64,000 nt of DNA from Streptomyces gelaticus (GCF_014649535.1 NZ_BMTF01000019.1:1-64000), one strand, 5' to 3'; counted from the stretch's first letter, positions 33,672 through 42,317 are shown. The notes: generated by a model from the sequence alone, not told the origin. Numbers and translations: made by a program.

Positions 33672-33685
33672 TCGCGTACGACCGT

Positions 33686-33715
33686 GGCCCCGCACGACGT
33701 CCGTCGTGCGGGGCC
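33686..33715 (+). terminator. Perfect 14-bp hairpin downstream of cas operon
   Basis: GGCCCCGCACGACG (33686-33699) and CGTCGTGCGGGGCC (33702-33715) with a two-base centre. It likely terminates the cas transcript; there is no T-tract. 33716-34072 has no gene I can support. Confidence 0.6.
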
Positions 33716-34072
33716 GCCGCTCACCCGTGCTCAGGTCGGGGGAAGCGGCATCGGGGGGACAAGCCGCTTCCCCCGGTGAGAACGGAGGCCTCAAGCCCTC
33801 GTCGCGATCAGGGGGTGGTCCGCGACGAGGGCCCCACAGTGAGGTCCCGTTCCATGCCCCTCGGATTCCTGCCGTATCCGCTGGGCTCACCGTCCATCCT
33901 GCTCCTGCCCGGGGGCCGTACGGGCGGGCGAAGGGCCTCGATCGCCGGGTCCTTGGTCCCTAAAAGCCGTGTGAGCGGTCGGAAACCTCCCGGGGGTGCG
34001 GCCATCCGTGTGGATAGACTCGCCGGACTGCGCAAAGGACCGAAACAGGGGATCAACGGGGAGGCAGGGGCT

Positions 34073-34237
34073 GTGGTGCAAGCGAAGAAGATAGCTCTCT
34101 ACGTGATAGTCGTCTTCGTGCTGTACACGATCATCACCTCCCCGGCCCGGGCGGCGGATCTCGTCCAGGTAGGGTTCGAGGGCGTTTCGAGTGCCGCACA
34201 GGGCGTCGGAGATTTCATGTCCGAGCTCGTGAAGTAG
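34073..34237 (+). CDS. Small single-pass membrane protein
   Basis: 54 residues from a double GTG (34073/34076) with GGAGGCAGGGG before it. It starts VVQAKKIALYVIVVFVLYTIIT, giving one transmembrane helix at about 7-23, then SPARAADLVQVGFEGVSSAAQGVGDFMSELVK, an amphipathic helix. It sits nine bases before the Dabb gene, likely co-transcribed. Function unknown. Confidence 0.7.
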   Translation: MVQAKKIALYVIVVFVLYTIITSPARAADLVQVGFEGVSSAAQGVGDFMSELVK

Positions 34238-34246
34238 GAGTACACC

Positions 34247-34540
34247 GTGATCCGCCATCTGGTCCTGTTCAAGCTGAACGACGGCGTCGAGCGGGACGAC
34301 CCGCGGGTCGTCGCCGGGGCGGAGGCCTTCCGGAAGCTGGAGGGGCAGATCCCCGAGCTGGAGTTCTGGGAGTGCGCCTGGAACATCACCGACCGGCCGA
34401 TCGCGTACGACTTCGCCATCAACTCCGCCGTCGCCGACCAGGACGCCCTGAAGCGGTACATCGAGCACCCCGCCCATCAGGCCGCTGCCGGGCAGTGGCG
34501 CGAATTCGCCAGCTGGGTGATCGCCGACTACCCGTTCTGA
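34247..34540 (+). CDS. Dabb family (stress-responsive alpha/beta barrel) protein
   Basis: 97 residues starting MIRHLVLFKLNDG. The dimeric ferredoxin-like Dabb fold is indicated by VLFKLNDGV, WECAWNI and DYPF at the C-terminus. Members bind small molecules or haem-like compounds, but the role here is unknown. GTG start at 34247. A strong terminator follows. Confidence 0.9.
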   Translation: MIRHLVLFKLNDGVERDDPRVVAGAEAFRKLEGQIPELEFWECAWNITDRPIAYDFAINSAVADQDALKRYIEHPAHQAAAGQWREFASWVIADYPF

Positions 34541-34555
34541 TCCGGACGGCCCCCG

Positions 34556-34587
34556 AGCCCCTTGCCATCACGGCGAGGGGCTTTTTT
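34556..34587 (+). terminator. Rho-independent terminator after Dabb gene
   Basis: AGCCCCTTGCC (34556-34566) / GGCGAGGGGCT (34572-34582) with a 5-base loop and a run of six T (34582-34587). Confidence 0.9.
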
Positions 34588-34600
34588 GGCGTTCAAACCA

Positions 34601-34697
34601 AGTTGACCCCAACACGGCGCTATACGGTGCTTGCACACAGTGGACATGTCTTGTGATGCTATGACCGCTTTTGACGGATGAGTTGACCGAAGTTGAC
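34601..34697 (+). promoter_or_regulatory. sigF upstream region with three AGTTGAC repeats
   Basis: AGTTGAC occurs at 34601, 34681 and 34691; the last two are 10 bp apart. They lie in the sigF promoter region directly before its GTG. Which factor would read them is not clear; no WhiG-type -35/-10 could be recognised with confidence. Confidence 0.4.
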
Positions 34698-34717
34698 TGC
34701 AAAGGGGTGGCCTCATC

Positions 34718-35563
34718 GTGCCGGCCAGTACAGCGCCTCAAGTGCCTCCCCAGTCCGTCCAGACCGAGGAGACCGACAGCACGACGACGCCCGCCAGGAC
34801 CCGGGGCGCGGACACCAGGGCGCTCACCCAGGTGCTTTTCGGACAGCTCAAGAACCTGGAGCCGGGGACCCCCGAGCACGGCCGGGTGCGGGCGGCCCTC
34901 ATCGAGGCGAACCTGCCGCTGGTGCGGTACGCCGCGGCGCGGTTCCGCAGCCGGAACGAGCCGATGGAGGACGTCGTCCAGGTGGGCACGATCGGCCTGA
35001 TCAACGCCATCGACCGGTTCGACCCCGAACGCGGCGTCCAGTTCCCGACGTTCGCGATGCCCACCGTCGTCGGCGAGATCAAGCGGTACTTCCGGGACAA
35101 CGTACGGACCGTCCACGTACCCCGGCGGCTGCACGAGCTGTGGGTCCAGGTCACCGGTGCCACCGAGGACCTGACGACCGCTCACGGCCGTTCGCCGACC
35201 ACCGCGGAGATCGCCCAGCGGCTGAGGATCTCCGAGGACGAGGTGCTCGCCTGCATCGAGGCCGGCCGCTCCTACCACGCGACCTCGCTGGAGGCCGCCC
35301 AGGAGGGCGACGGGCTGCCCGGGCTGCTGGACCGGCTCGGCTACGAGGACCCGGCGCTCACCGGGGTCGAGCACCGCGACCTCGTCCGGCATCTGCTCGT
35401 ACAGCTGCCCGAGCGCGAGCAGCGCATCCTTCTGCTGCGCTACTACAGCAACCTGACGCAGTCCCAGATCAGTGCGGAACTGGGGGTCTCCCAGATGCAT
35501 GTGTCAAGGCTGTTGGCCCGAAGCTTTGCCCGACTCCGATCCGCAAACAGGATCGAGGCCTAA
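34718..35563 (+). CDS. sigF: Sporulation RNA polymerase sigma factor SigF
   Basis: 281 residues from the GTG at 34718 (AAAGGGG upstream). SigB-type group 3 sigma factor: region 2 [16 protein letters not shown] (about 68-83), [17 protein letters not shown], region 3 [15 protein letters not shown], and region 4 helix-turn-helix [17 protein letters not shown] at the end. S. coelicolor SigF acts in the prespore late in sporulation. The start [12 protein letters not shown] matches what I recall. Neighbour sigN is a close paralogue. No anti-sigma factor is adjacent. Confidence 0.9.
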   Translation: MPASTAPQVPPQSVQTEETDSTTTPARTRGADTRALTQVLFGQLKNLEPGTPEHGRVRAALIEANLPLVRYAAARFRSRNEPMEDVVQVGTIGLINAIDRFDPERGVQFPTFAMPTVVGEIKRYFRDNVRTVHVPRRLHELWVQVTGATEDLTTAHGRSPTTAEIAQRLRISEDEVLACIEAGRSYHATSLEAAQEGDGLPGLLDRLGYEDPALTGVEHRDLVRHLLVQLPEREQRILLLRYYSNLTQSQISAELGVSQMHVSRLLARSFARLRSANRIEA

Positions 35564-35652
35564 CCGGATCGGGTAGAGCGCTCGAAGTCCGGTTCGCGCG
35601 ACCCAAATGCCTCGCACCCCCTGTTAACTGCGCAGACGCCACAAAGACTTGT

Positions 35653-35684
35653 CGACATGTCACTACAGCGTGTTGCCGACATGT
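35653..35684 (+). promoter_or_regulatory. Duplicated CGACATGT sites upstream of sigN
   Basis: CGACATGT at 35653-35660 and 35677-35684, 24 bp apart, followed by CAC and GAC respectively. They lie in the 235-base gap between sigF and sigN. Possible paired operator sites; factor unknown. Confidence 0.35.
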
Positions 35685-35798
35685 GACATTCTGCGGGAAC
35701 CGCGTTTGCCGTGGCCTCGCCTCCGGTATTCAGGTGGAGGCTGCGTTCCTCCGATGGTCGCGGCTCAACGCGACCGTCCGCGACCTCAAGGGGGTGGC

Positions 35799-36665
35799 AT
35801 GTCCGCAGAACAGGGCAGCTCGAAGGTGCTCACGCTCACCAAGAGCGAACCCGCACCCGTTGTGCTCACCGGCTCGTCGGAAGCCATCGACACCCGCACT
35901 CTGTCCCGCTCCCTGTTCCTGCGGCTCGCCGCGCTGGGGCCGGCACCCGGCCCCGATGGAACGGACAGCCCGGAGCGTGCCTACGTACGGGACACACTCA
36001 TCGAGCTCAATCTCCCACTGGTGCGGTACGCCGCGGCGCGGTTCCGCAGCCGCAACGAGCCGATGGAGGACATCGTCCAGGTCGGCACGATCGGCCTGAT
36101 CAAGGCGATCGACCGGTTCGACTGCGAACGGGGCGTGGAGTTCCCGACGTTCGCGATGCCGACCGTCGTCGGGGAGATCAAGCGGTTCTTCCGTGACACC
36201 TCGTGGTCGGTGCGCGTCCCGCGCCGGCTCCAGGAGCTGCGGCTCGCGCTGACCAAGACCAGCGACGAGCTCGCGCAGAAGCTCGACCGCTCGCCGACCG
36301 TGCCCGAGCTGGCCAAGGCGCTCGGGGTCTCCGAGGAGGACGTGGTCGACGGGCTGGCCGTCGGCAATGCCTACACCGCCTCCTCGCTGGACTCCCCCTC
36401 GCCCGAGGACGACGGCGGCGAGGGCTCCCTCGCCGACCGGCTCGGTTACGAGGACTCCGCGCTGGAGGGCGTCGAGTACCGCGAATCGCTCAAGCCGCTG
36501 CTGGCCAAGCTCCCGCCGCGCGAGCGCCAGATCATCATGCTGCGGTTCTTCGCCAACATGACCCAGTCGCAGATCGGCGAGGAGGTCGGCATCTCGCAGA
36601 TGCATGTCTCGCGCCTGCTGACCCGTACGCTCGCCCAGCTCAGGGAAGGGCTCATCGCCGACTGA
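35799..36665 (+). CDS. sigN: RNA polymerase sigma factor SigN
   Basis: 288 residues from the ATG at 35799 (GGGGGTGGC before it). SigB-type factor: [18 protein letters not shown] (about 73-90), GTIGLIKAIDRFDCERG and region 4 [18 protein letters not shown]. In S. coelicolor sigN is needed for proper aerial growth (nepA subapical stem compartment). Close paralogue of sigF with DNA-level near identity across region 2. Confidence 0.88.
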   Translation: MSAEQGSSKVLTLTKSEPAPVVLTGSSEAIDTRTLSRSLFLRLAALGPAPGPDGTDSPERAYVRDTLIELNLPLVRYAAARFRSRNEPMEDIVQVGTIGLIKAIDRFDCERGVEFPTFAMPTVVGEIKRFFRDTSWSVRVPRRLQELRLALTKTSDELAQKLDRSPTVPELAKALGVSEEDVVDGLAVGNAYTASSLDSPSPEDDGGEGSLADRLGYEDSALEGVEYRESLKPLLAKLPPRERQIIMLRFFANMTQSQIGEEVGISQMHVSRLLTRTLAQLREGLIAD

Positions 36666-36731
36666 CACCGTGAACTCCCGTACCGGAGCAAGAGGGTTCC
36701 GCTTTGACGGACCGTCAGCCACACTGGCGCG

Positions 36732-37514
36732 ATGCGACGTCAGAAGCTCGGCTCGAACGGCCGCCGGGGCACCGTGATCGCCGCCTCGGCGGTCGTGCTG
36801 TGTCTGGGCGGCGCACTGGCCGCCTGCGGCGGCGATGCGGCGGACGAGGGCTATGTGGCGCTCGGCGCGGCGGGGACGGATCCCGGGAGAGCTCCGACGG
36901 GGGCGGTGGCGCCGTCGGGGAAGGTGACGCTGGTCCCGCTGGACCCGGACGGAAAGGGCCGCCCCGGCGACGACCGCGGCTCCGGCGGTGGCCGTGATTC
37001 CGGCAAGGGCCGCCACCCCGGTGAGAGCCGTGATCCCGGCAGTGATGACGGCGATGGCGGTGGAGGCCGCCCCCTTCGCCGCGGAGCCACGCCCGGCGCG
37101 ACTCCCGGACCGTCCGGCTCGCCCACCCGGCCCGGCACGTCCGGCCCCGGAGAGGACCCCACCGGGCCCGCGACCCCCTCGGCACCCGGATCGGGCACAC
37201 CCGCCGGGCCCGCCGAGCTGGCGGTGGGCAAGCCTGTACGGGCGGCGGCGGACGAGCGCTGGTGCGAGAAGGTGACCGTGGAGTTCCGGAACACCGGAGG
37301 ATCACCGGCGCGCGCGGGAACCGTCACCTTCGCCACGCATGTGATCGGTGCGCTGGGAGTCGACTGGGCGACGATCGAGTCGACCGGGCCGCTGCCCGCG
37401 CCGATCGACGCGGGAGCGGCACGGACGGAGACGTACACCGTCTGCGTGGACGCCTGGCGGGTGCCCCTGGGCATGCATGTCGAGACCCGGGACGTCACCG
37501 CCGTATTGAAGTGA
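36732..37514 (+). CDS. Lipoprotein with Gly/Pro/Asp-rich linker
   Basis: 260 residues. Signal peptide with lipobox LAAC (Cys near 32) puts it at the outer face of the membrane. After the lipid Cys comes an unusual long Gly/Arg/Asp/Pro-rich region (about 75-160), then a compact beta-rich domain with Cys (WCEKVTVEFRNTG and TYTVCVDAW). Family unknown. It follows sigN by 66 bases. Confidence 0.85.
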   Translation: MRRQKLGSNGRRGTVIAASAVVLCLGGALAACGGDAADEGYVALGAAGTDPGRAPTGAVAPSGKVTLVPLDPDGKGRPGDDRGSGGGRDSGKGRHPGESRDPGSDDGDGGGGRPLRRGATPGATPGPSGSPTRPGTSGPGEDPTGPATPSAPGSGTPAGPAELAVGKPVRAAADERWCEKVTVEFRNTGGSPARAGTVTFATHVIGALGVDWATIESTGPLPAPIDAGAARTETYTVCVDAWRVPLGMHVETRDVTAVLK

Positions 37515-37554
37515 CGGGTGGACGGGAGCTGTGTGCGGTGACCGGCGGCGCCGG

Positions 37555-37764
37555 TCAGCCGAGCGCGAGCCAGGCGACCGCCGCGAGGACGACGACCACC
37601 GCGACGACGGCGGCGATCACCCCGACCTTCGGTCCGGACGAGGCGGCCGGCTGCTGCCGGCGCTGCGGCTCGCCCTCGTCGACGAAGGCGCGGAACATCT
37701 GGGTGCTGCCGGCCGGGTCGTGGTTGCCCTCGGGGCCCTGCGGGGCGTGGGGGTTGTGTGCCAT
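37555..37764 (-). CDS. Small C-terminal-anchored membrane protein
   Basis: 69 residues. A polar N-terminal half (NHDPAGSTQMFRAFVDEGE) with Arg/Gln-rich EPQRRQQP precedes one transmembrane helix (about 45-69, VIAAVVAVVVVLAAVAWLALG). Function unknown. It is convergent with the lipoprotein gene. Confidence 0.75.
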   Translation of the reverse strand: MAHNPHAPQGPEGNHDPAGSTQMFRAFVDEGEPQRRQQPAASSGPKVGVIAAVVAVVVVLAAVAWLALG

Positions 37765-38295
37765 GGGCCAGGACCCTAGCGAACTCGGCGTTGCGGCCCA
37801 ACCCCCGGGTCGGCGAAGGGCCCAGGCCAGGACCGGGGGGTGGCGGGGAAGTGGCCGGGGCGCGGCGATGGAGCGGGAGCCCGTACACCCCGGATACAGG
37901 GGCGTTCAAGGGAGAACTCGGGTGCGCACGCAGGGCAGTTGCGAGGTCCGGCGGGAAGGGAAGTGCTGCAACCCGCCGGGTTCGGGCGGCACTTGGCGTT
38001 GCCGGCAGCTCCCGTACGCGCGCAGGGAGCGCGCCTCGCGCACGCGCCGGGGCCCCGCCCTGCGCACGCGGCGTGCTCGTTTCCTCACGCCGCCACAGCC
38101 ACCCGGAGCGAGGCCCCACCGGCCTCGACTGTGGCGCGACACACACCTCGTCCCAGCCGCACCGCACACGCTGAGCCTTTGACCCGAGCCGTACGCAGCC
38201 TTTTGTTTTCCTTTACTTCTGCAAGCCCCTTTTCGTTTGCCTGCAGCAACCAACGGCTTCTATGGTTGCCCTAAGCAACAAGATGAACGGCTGAG
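37765..38295 (+). other. 530-base intergenic region upstream of the MarR gene
   Basis: No gene seen. The distal part 38190-38240 is T-rich (CCTTTTGTTTTCCTTTACTTC). At its end are two MarR-type operators (listed separately). Short minus-strand frames exist but lack coding character. Confidence 0.5.
38237..38279. promoter_or_regulatory. Two TTGC-N5-GCAA operators for the MarR regulator
   Basis: TTGC-CTGCA-GCAA at 38237-38249 and TTGC-CCTAA-GCAA at 38266-38278; the latter extends to GTTGC...GCAAC. The start-to-start distance is 29 bp, and the second ends 17 bases before the MarR start. This layout fits autorepression by a dimeric MarR protein and co-control of the downstream pump. Confidence 0.7.
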
Positions 38296-38832
38296 ATGTC
38301 TGGGGGTCCCGTGGCCGCACGGAGTCAGTACGAAGAACTGGCCCGGCAGCTCAGCGCCGTCGGGGCCGTCAAACGGGGGCTCGCCCGGATCCTGCCCGCC
38401 GAATGTCCGGGCGGCTCCGCCGCCGTACTGGCTCTTCTCAGGCAGCACGGCGAGATGCGGATCAGCCGACTGGCCGAGCTGCTGGACGTCGACATGTCGG
38501 TGACCAGCCGCCATGTCGCCCATGTGGCAGAGCGCGGCTGGATCGAACGGTCCCCGGATCCGGCGGACAAGCGGTCCCGCATCCTGCGGCTGACCCCCGA
38601 CGGACGTGACGTACTCAGCGACCTGAACCGGCGGACCACCGAGATGTTCGCCCACAACCTCTCCGACTGGTCGGACGACGAGGTCGGACAGCTGAACACG
38701 CTGCTGGCCCGGCTGCGCGACAGCTTCGTCTGCCGCGGGCCCAGCGGGTGCGGCCCCGGAAAGCACAGCGGCGACTGCCGCCCCCGGCATTCCGGCAGCG
38801 ACAACGACGCGCACACCCGTACACCCGTGTAA
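38296..38832 (+). CDS. MarR-family transcriptional regulator
   Basis: 178 residues. Winged-helix MarR core: MRISRLAELLDVDMSVTSRHVAHVAERGWI (about 55-84), the wing DPADKRSRILRLTPDGRDVL (about 88-107). The C-terminus is Cys/Gly/His-rich (VCRGPSGCGPGKHSGDC), possibly sensing metal or redox; this is inference. GTG 38311 is an alternative start. It precedes the MFS pump by 23 bases, so it likely represses its own operon through the two sites just upstream. Confidence 0.92.
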   Translation: MSGGPVAARSQYEELARQLSAVGAVKRGLARILPAECPGGSAAVLALLRQHGEMRISRLAELLDVDMSVTSRHVAHVAERGWIERSPDPADKRSRILRLTPDGRDVLSDLNRRTTEMFAHNLSDWSDDEVGQLNTLLARLRDSFVCRGPSGCGPGKHSGDCRPRHSGSDNDAHTRTPV

Positions 38833-38855
38833 CAAAAGCAAAGACAAGGACTTAA

Positions 38856-41348
38856 ATGGCTACGACCACACCGACCGGTGTGCGGGGCGGCCACGCCAAG
38901 CACGGGGGATCATCCGATTCCTCGTCCGGCGCGCCGATGACACACCGGCAGATCATGGAGGCACTGGCCGGGCTGATGCTCGGCATGTTCGTCGCGATCC
39001 TGTCGTCGACGGTCGTCTCGAACGCACTGCCCGAGATCATCTCCGACCTCGGCGGCGGCCAGAGCGCGTACACCTGGGTCGTCACGGCCTCGCTGCTGGC
39101 GATGACCGCCACCACCCCCCTGTGGGGCAAGCTCGCCGACCTGTTCAGCAAGAAGCTGCTGGTCCAGATAGCCCTCATCATCTACGTCGCCGGCTCGGTC
39201 GTCGCCGGTATGTCGACCAGCAGCGGCATGCTGATCGCCTGCCGTGTCATCCAGGGCATCGGCGTCGGCGGTCTCTCCGCCCTCGCGCAGATCGTGATGG
39301 CGGCGATGATCGCCCCGCGTGAGCGCGGTCGCTACAGCGGATACATCGGTGCGGTGTTCGCCGTCGCCACCGTCGGTGGTCCGCTGCTCGGCGGTGTCAT
39401 CACCGACACCAGCTGGATGGGCTGGCGCTGGTGCTTCTACGTCGGTGTGCCGTTCGCCGTCATCGCGCTGATCGTGCTCCAGAAGACGCTGAAGCTCCCG
39501 GTCGTGAAGCGTGAGGTCAAGGTCGACTGGTGGGGCGCGTTCTTCATCAGCGCCGCCGTGTCGCTGCTGCTCGTCTGGGTGACCTTCGCGGGTGACAAGT
39601 ACGACTGGCTGTCCTGGCAGACCGCCGCGATGGTCACCGGTTCCGTCGTGCTCGGCGCGATCTTCGTCGCCGTCGAGGCCAAGGCCAGCGAGCCGATCAT
39701 CCCGCTGCGCCTCTTCCGCAACCGCACCATCACGCTGGCCTCGCTGGCCTCGCTGTTCGTCGGTATCGCGATGTTCGCGGGCACCGTCTTCTTCAGCCAG
39801 TACTTCCAGCTGGCGCGCGGCAAGTCGCCGACGATGTCGGGCGTCATGACGATCCCGATGATCGCGGGTCTGTTCATCTCCTCGACCGTCTCCGGCCAGA
39901 TCATCACCAAGACCGGCCGCTGGAAGGCCTGGCTGGTCAGCGGTGGTTTCCTGGTCACCGCCGGGCTCGGCCTGCTGGGCACCCTCCGGTACGACACGGA
40001 GTACTGGCACATCGCGGTCTACATGGCCGTCATGGGTCTCGGCATCGGCATGATGATGCAGAACCTGGTGCTCGCCACGCAGAACCAGGTCGCTCCGTCC
40101 GACCTCGGCTCGGCCAGCTCCGTCGTCACCTTCTTCCGTTCCCTCGGTGGTGCGATCGGCGTCTCGGCGCTGGGCGCCGTCATGGCGAACCGCGTCACCC
40201 ACTACGTCAAGGACGGCCTCGCGGAGCTCGGCCCCAAGGGCGCGGCCATGGGTCACGGCGGCACCGGCGGCGGGGGCATCCCCGACCTGGACAAGCTGCC
40301 CGAGCCGTTCCGCACGGTCGTGGAGAGCGCCTACGGGCACGGTGTCGGCGACGTCTTCCTGTACGCCGCTCCGGCCGCGCTGATCGCCTTCCTGATCACG
40401 ATCTTCATCAAGGAGGTCGCCCTGAAGACCAGCGCTTCGAGCGAGACCCCGGCCGCCACGGCCGAGACCCCCGCCGTCGAGGCGGTCGAGGCCCCGGCCG
40501 CCATCGCCGACGCTCCGGTCTTCGAGGCGACGCCCGCCGCCGCCTCGGTCGACACCCTTCAGGCCCCGGTCGCCACCCTGCACGGCACGTCCGTGCACGG
40601 TGTGGTGCGCGGCGCCGAGGGTGCGCCCGTCGCCCGCGCCGCCGTCACGCTGATCTCGCTGGCCGGCCGGCAGCTGGGGCGCTCCGTCGCCCAGGCCGAC
40701 GGCAGTTACGGTCTGGACGCGCCGGGCTCCGGCTCCTACGTCCTGATCGCCTCCGCCGACGGCTTCCAGCCGCAGGCGTCCACGGTGGTCGTCGGTGACG
40801 AGCCGCTCGCGTACGACATCCTGCTCTCCGGCACGAGCGGACTGGCCGGCGTCGTGCGGGCCGCGGAGTCCGCCGCACCGGTGGAGGGCGCCATGGTCGT
40901 CGTGACCGATGTACGCGGCGATGTGCTGGCCACCGGCAGGTCCGGCGAGACCGGCGAGTTCACCTTCGGTGAGCTGGTGCCCGGCGCGGTGACCGTCGCG
41001 GTGAACGCCGCCGGGTTCCGTCCGCTGGCCCTGCCGGTGGAGATCGGCGGCCAGGGCGTCACCCGGGTCGAGGCCGCGCTCCAGGCCGGTGCGCTGGTCC
41101 AGGGCACCGTGCGGGCCGGTACCGCCCGGCGACCGCTGCCGGACGCCCGGGTCACACTGGTCGACGCGGCGGGCAATGTGGTCGCCACCTCGACGACCGG
41201 GGAGGACGGGGCGTACGCCTTCACCGACCTGGACGCGGGCGAGTACTCGGTCATCGCGACCGGCTACCCGCCGGTGGCGAGCGCGCTGACCGTGGCCGGC
41301 CGCGGGGCCGACGGTCACGACATCGAGCTCGCCCACCCCGGCGAGTAA
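38856..41348 (+). CDS. MFS drug efflux transporter fused to carboxypeptidase-regulatory-like repeats
   Basis: 830 residues, with AAGGA upstream of the ATG. The N-terminal ~525 residues are an EmrB/QacA-type 14-TM exporter: motif A GKLADLFSKK (about 87-97) and antiporter motif C GAVFAVATVGGPLLGG (about 165-180). After an Ala/Glu/Pro linker (about 530-575) come three repeats of a beta-sandwich CarboxypepD_reg-like domain (GTVRAGTARRPLPDARVTLVD, TGEDGAYAFTDLDAGEYSVIATGY). These would be cytosolic or external depending on topology. The fusion is distinctive. It is co-transcribed with MarR. Confidence 0.9.
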   Translation: MATTTPTGVRGGHAKHGGSSDSSSGAPMTHRQIMEALAGLMLGMFVAILSSTVVSNALPEIISDLGGGQSAYTWVVTASLLAMTATTPLWGKLADLFSKKLLVQIALIIYVAGSVVAGMSTSSGMLIACRVIQGIGVGGLSALAQIVMAAMIAPRERGRYSGYIGAVFAVATVGGPLLGGVITDTSWMGWRWCFYVGVPFAVIALIVLQKTLKLPVVKREVKVDWWGAFFISAAVSLLLVWVTFAGDKYDWLSWQTAAMVTGSVVLGAIFVAVEAKASEPIIPLRLFRNRTITLASLASLFVGIAMFAGTVFFSQYFQLARGKSPTMSGVMTIPMIAGLFISSTVSGQIITKTGRWKAWLVSGGFLVTAGLGLLGTLRYDTEYWHIAVYMAVMGLGIGMMMQNLVLATQNQVAPSDLGSASSVVTFFRSLGGAIGVSALGAVMANRVTHYVKDGLAELGPKGAAMGHGGTGGGGIPDLDKLPEPFRTVVESAYGHGVGDVFLYAAPAALIAFLITIFIKEVALKTSASSETPAATAETPAVEAVEAPAAIADAPVFEATPAAASVDTLQAPVATLHGTSVHGVVRGAEGAPVARAAVTLISLAGRQLGRSVAQADGSYGLDAPGSGSYVLIASADGFQPQASTVVVGDEPLAYDILLSGTSGLAGVVRAAESAAPVEGAMVVVTDVRGDVLATGRSGETGEFTFGELVPGAVTVAVNAAGFRPLALPVEIGGQGVTRVEAALQAGALVQGTVRAGTARRPLPDARVTLVDAAGNVVATSTTGEDGAYAFTDLDAGEYSVIATGYPPVASALTVAGRGADGHDIELAHPGE

Positions 41349-41407
41349 TCACAGACCCCTGGCGGGTCGGCGTTTCGAGCGGAGACGCTGTACCGGCCGG
41401 TGGAAAT

Positions 41408-41465
41408 GGGCCCCGGGGCGGGGACGGCAAGCAGGGGACGGCCTGCCGTCCCCGCCCCGGGGCCC
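41408..41465. terminator. Perfect 22-bp GC hairpin between MFS and YceI genes
   Basis: Arms 41408-41429 (GGGCCCCGGGG...) and 41444-41465 are exact inverted complements with a 14-base loop. It could attenuate or terminate between the pump gene and the YceI gene. It would be very stable. Confidence 0.6.
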
Positions 41466-41501
41466 GGCTCATTGAGTCATGGAGCAAGGAGAGAGAACGG
41501 G

Positions 41502-42317
41502 ATGGGACTTCGCGCACAGGTACGGACGCGGGACGGCTGGGCGGTCCAGCACGCGATCGTGACGGTCACCGACATGACCGGCACGCAGGTGCTGCGGGCC
41601 ACCGCCGACGAGGACGGGACGGTGCGGACCGACGGCCCCCTGACGGCCGGCGCGTACACGGTGATCGTCACGGCGGTCGGGTACGCCCCCGCCGCCTCCA
41701 CCGCCCTCGTCACGGCGAGCGGACGGGTCGAGGCCGGCACGGTGGTGCTGACCCGCCAGGGCGGTGTGGAACTGCCGCCGCCGGGTGCCTGGTCGCTGGA
41801 CCCGGCGCACTCCTCGGTGGCCGCGGTCGCACAGCACCTGGGGATCTCCAGCGTGCACGGCCGGTTCACCGAGTTCAGCGGCCGGATCGAGATCGCGGAG
41901 GACGTCCAGCGGTCCCGGGTCGACGCCGTCATCAGCGCGGCGAGCATCGAGACCGGCAACGGCATGCGCGACAAGCACCTGCGTTCGCCCGACTTCCTGG
42001 ACTCGGACCGGTTCCCGGAGATCACGTACCGCTCGAACGGGCTGACCCCGGCGGGACCCGACCGCTGGCTGGTCCACGGCGAGCTGACGATGCACGGTGT
42101 CGTGCGCCCGGTCGACCTGAACCTGAGCTACCTCGGGACGGGCCCGGACCCGTGGGGCGGGGTGCGCGCGGCGTTCAACGCGACGGCGGAGCTGCGCCGC
42201 GAGGACTTCGCCATGAACTACAACCAGGTGGTGCAGGCGGGCATCTCGGCGATCGGTACGACGCTGCGGGTGGAGCTCGACGTCCAGGCCGTGCAGGGTG
42301 AGTCCCTGCCGTCGTAG
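41502..42317 (+). CDS. YceI family protein with N-terminal carboxypeptidase-regulatory-like domain
   Basis: 271 residues, with AAGGAGAG before the ATG. The N-terminal ~85 residues form a CarboxypepD_reg-like domain (TADEDGTVRTDGPLTAGAYT) of the same type as the repeats on the pump upstream. The YceI lipocalin-like barrel follows (WSLDPAHSSVAAVAQHLG, DAVISAASIETGNGMRDKHLR, LTMHGVVRP). YceI proteins bind isoprenoid-like lipids. No signal peptide is visible. The shared domain suggests it works with the pump. Confidence 0.9.
   Translation: MGLRAQVRTRDGWAVQHAIVTVTDMTGTQVLRATADEDGTVRTDGPLTAGAYTVIVTAVGYAPAASTALVTASGRVEAGTVVLTRQGGVELPPPGAWSLDPAHSSVAAVAQHLGISSVHGRFTEFSGRIEIAEDVQRSRVDAVISAASIETGNGMRDKHLRSPDFLDSDRFPEITYRSNGLTPAGPDRWLVHGELTMHGVVRPVDLNLSYLGTGPDPWGGVRAAFNATAELRREDFAMNYNQVVQAGISAIGTTLRVELDVQAVQGESLPS

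Noticed and set aside
19273-34070. Mobile element with the tRNA-Ser gene as attachment site
   Set aside because: No integrase, transposase or direct repeat of the tRNA 3' end could be found in the window; only kept as a low-level idea.
33716-34072. Possible gene between the cas operon and the small membrane protein
   Set aside because: Only an upstream extension of the small membrane protein frame, lacking hydrophobic or domain content; start at 34073 has the ribosome site.
38910-41336. Minus-strand 808-codon frame opposite the MFS gene
   Set aside because: Antisense shadow rich in Arg/Gly/His, no start signal; the plus-strand transporter is unmistakable.
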